From: Acinetobacter proteolyticus
GTDB lineage: Bacteria; Pseudomonadota; Gammaproteobacteria; Pseudomonadales; Moraxellaceae
DNA: 64,000 nucleotides
Assembly (NCBI RefSeq): GCF_000367945.1
Contig: NZ_KB849179.1
Span: 3,453,470-3,517,469, forward strand
Reading direction: 5' to 3'
The translations under genes and the position numbers were made by a program. This document shows positions 63,003 to 64,000 of the stretch, piece by piece. Position 1 is the stretch's first letter; each line of letters opens with the position of its first letter. A model generated the notes under the pieces. That model worked only from the letters and a program-made list of their open reading frames with translations. It had not been told where the DNA came from and ran no database searches.

Positions 63003-64000
63003 ATGCGTTTAAAATATTTAACTTTATGCTTAATGGGTCTAAGTCTTTCGGCATGTTCACAACATGTCATTAAAACCAATACAGCTTCGACCAATCTGGA
63101 ACAGAAAGCCATCAATAGTATCAACGCGATGTATGAATATCCGAGTTATGATTATCGCGGGAAATTTAATATTCATGTTGAACCGAGTCAACAGCATAGC
63201 AATGCAAAAGCAGAAAATGCTGTTCTAGATACGGCATTGAAACAAAAAGTCGATCAATATTTACGTGATCAGAAGGTCAATTTAAACTCAAAACAAAAAC
63301 AAGCGTTGTATGTAGCCTTGGCACAAGAGCAAAAAAGTTCAGGACAAACGAAAGTAGATAAGTTTACCCAGATCATGGCCAATGTCCTCAATGACATGCA
63401 GTTTGAATATGATGGCTCAGTGCATTATCGTCAGAAAATGGGCTCATTTAACCTGACAGCACGTTATGAAAAGCCAACTTTGCTAGTACAAGCTAAAATA
63501 CCGATGGTCGTTGATCTGAATAATTATAAGTTTTATATCAACTATTTTGCTTTGATGCCGTATTTAGTCAATAAAGACAGTCAGAATAATCTGGCTTATT
63601 TAGATTTTTCTAAATATCAGGATATGTTCAAGCAAGTCGATTACAAGAAATTTGCTGAATATGTGAAAGCTTCTGGCGCTGTCTATTATCGTCTTGCAGA
63701 TCAAAATAATATCCAAGCCTTATCGGTTTCTTCTGCTGATCAAGCAGCTGGCGTGGTCGAGAAAATCCGTTTAAAAAGCTCAATTGAAGAACTGATTTTA
63801 CAAGCCAATTTGTATAGCAAGGTCAATGAAAAATACTTCATGCAAAGTGTTCTCAATATTAAAGAAGAGAATCTTGAGAAACTGATTGCCAATGAGGTTG
63901 ATGCTGCAAGTTCATCTAAATCAGAAAAAACCGCTTCATTGTTGGATAAGAAAAATTCAGCGGATGATGCCAGTGTGGTCAGCCAAGAATTGTATCGGTT
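63003..64000 (+). CDS. Lipoprotein gene running off the window (partial)
   Basis: From ATG 63003 (AAGGTG upstream) a frame stays open to the last base, giving at least 332 residues. The start is a lipoprotein signal (YLTLCLMGLSLSAC), followed by an Asn/Gln/Lys-rich region and longer beta-type segments (MQFEYDGSVHYRQKMGSFNLTARY). There is no membrane anchor so far. I do not recognise the family; the C-terminal end is missing. Confidence 0.75.
   Translation, partial: MRLKYLTLCLMGLSLSACSQHVIKTNTASTNLEQKAINSINAMYEYPSYDYRGKFNIHVEPSQQHSNAKAENAVLDTALKQKVDQYLRDQKVNLNSKQKQALYVALAQEQKSSGQTKVDKFTQIMANVLNDMQFEYDGSVHYRQKMGSFNLTARYEKPTLLVQAKIPMVVDLNNYKFYINYFALMPYLVNKDSQNNLAYLDFSKYQDMFKQVDYKKFAEYVKASGAVYYRLADQNNIQALSVSSADQAAGVVEKIRLKSSIEELILQANLYSKVNEKYFMQSVLNIKEENLEKLIANEVDAASSSKSEKTASLLDKKNSADDASVVSQELYR

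Noticed and set aside
1..64000. CRISPR arrays, tRNA or rRNA genes, prophage or transposase
   Set aside because: No regular repeat-spacer pattern, cloverleaf, rRNA stretch, integrase or transposase motif was found by reading both strands.

Overview
The window looks like a chromosomal segment of an Acinetobacter species (gamma-proteobacterium, AT-leaning). The reasons are the type IV pilus gene order leading into rpsP-rimM-trmD-rplS, a CraA/MdfA-type chloramphenicol transporter, a complete biotin-independent malonate decarboxylase operon with madL/madM, and many small lipoproteins typical of the genus. No rRNA, tRNA, CRISPR array, prophage or transposase was seen. I had only the sequence, so family names come from recognised motifs and remembered family features, not from searches.

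Layout. 1-4943: end of a type IV pilus minor-pilin operon (pilX tail, PilY1/ComC adhesin, one PilE-like pilin with a strangely long leader). 5107-8311: translation genes rpsP, rimM, trmD, rplS, truB, with a hairpin-rich leader before rplS. 8323-17561: a TauE/SafE permease, then mdcABCDEGH and madLM, which take up malonate and decarboxylate it to acetate and CO2, with the LysR regulator mdcR convergent at the end. 17597-22955: two DMT exporters flanking a GNAT acetyltransferase, then serA divergent from a D-2-hydroxyglutarate dehydrogenase, a pair known to work together in Pseudomonas.

23205-26337 is an AT-rich accessory island: a PAAR-like protein, a PAAR spike protein, an unrecognised 236-residue candidate type VI effector, a lipoprotein, and a second exported protein. 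It has no vgrG or T6SS structural gene. 26434-46509 is mostly housekeeping and envelope genes: mdaB/ygiN, a DUF4349 lipoprotein, craA with a hairpin and short-ORF leader, YccS-like FUSC protein, SodC, AI-2E permease, ParA, methyltransferases, a LEA-like exported protein and a secreted subtilase.

The main discovery is 46843-51748. A single 4.7-kb gene encodes an Avs-like antiviral STAND NTPase (PD-(D/E)XK-type nuclease, P-loop NTPase, about 1,100-residue sensor). It is followed by a 52-bp site with the architecture of an integron attC, including an extrahelical base. Removing the segment at the two G|TT points rejoins the flanks into a perfect 6-bp inverted repeat around GTTAG. It therefore looks like a very large integron-type cassette inserted alone at a hairpin-shaped secondary site, with no integrase nearby.

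51897-64000: glyS and glyQ with a small DUF6678-like gene between them, a radical-SAM/DUF4130 DNA-repair pair, an LprI-like protein, an HPP-CBS membrane protein, a PspC protein, an NlpE-like lipoprotein, a large acyl-CoA dehydrogenase, and a lipoprotein gene running off the end.
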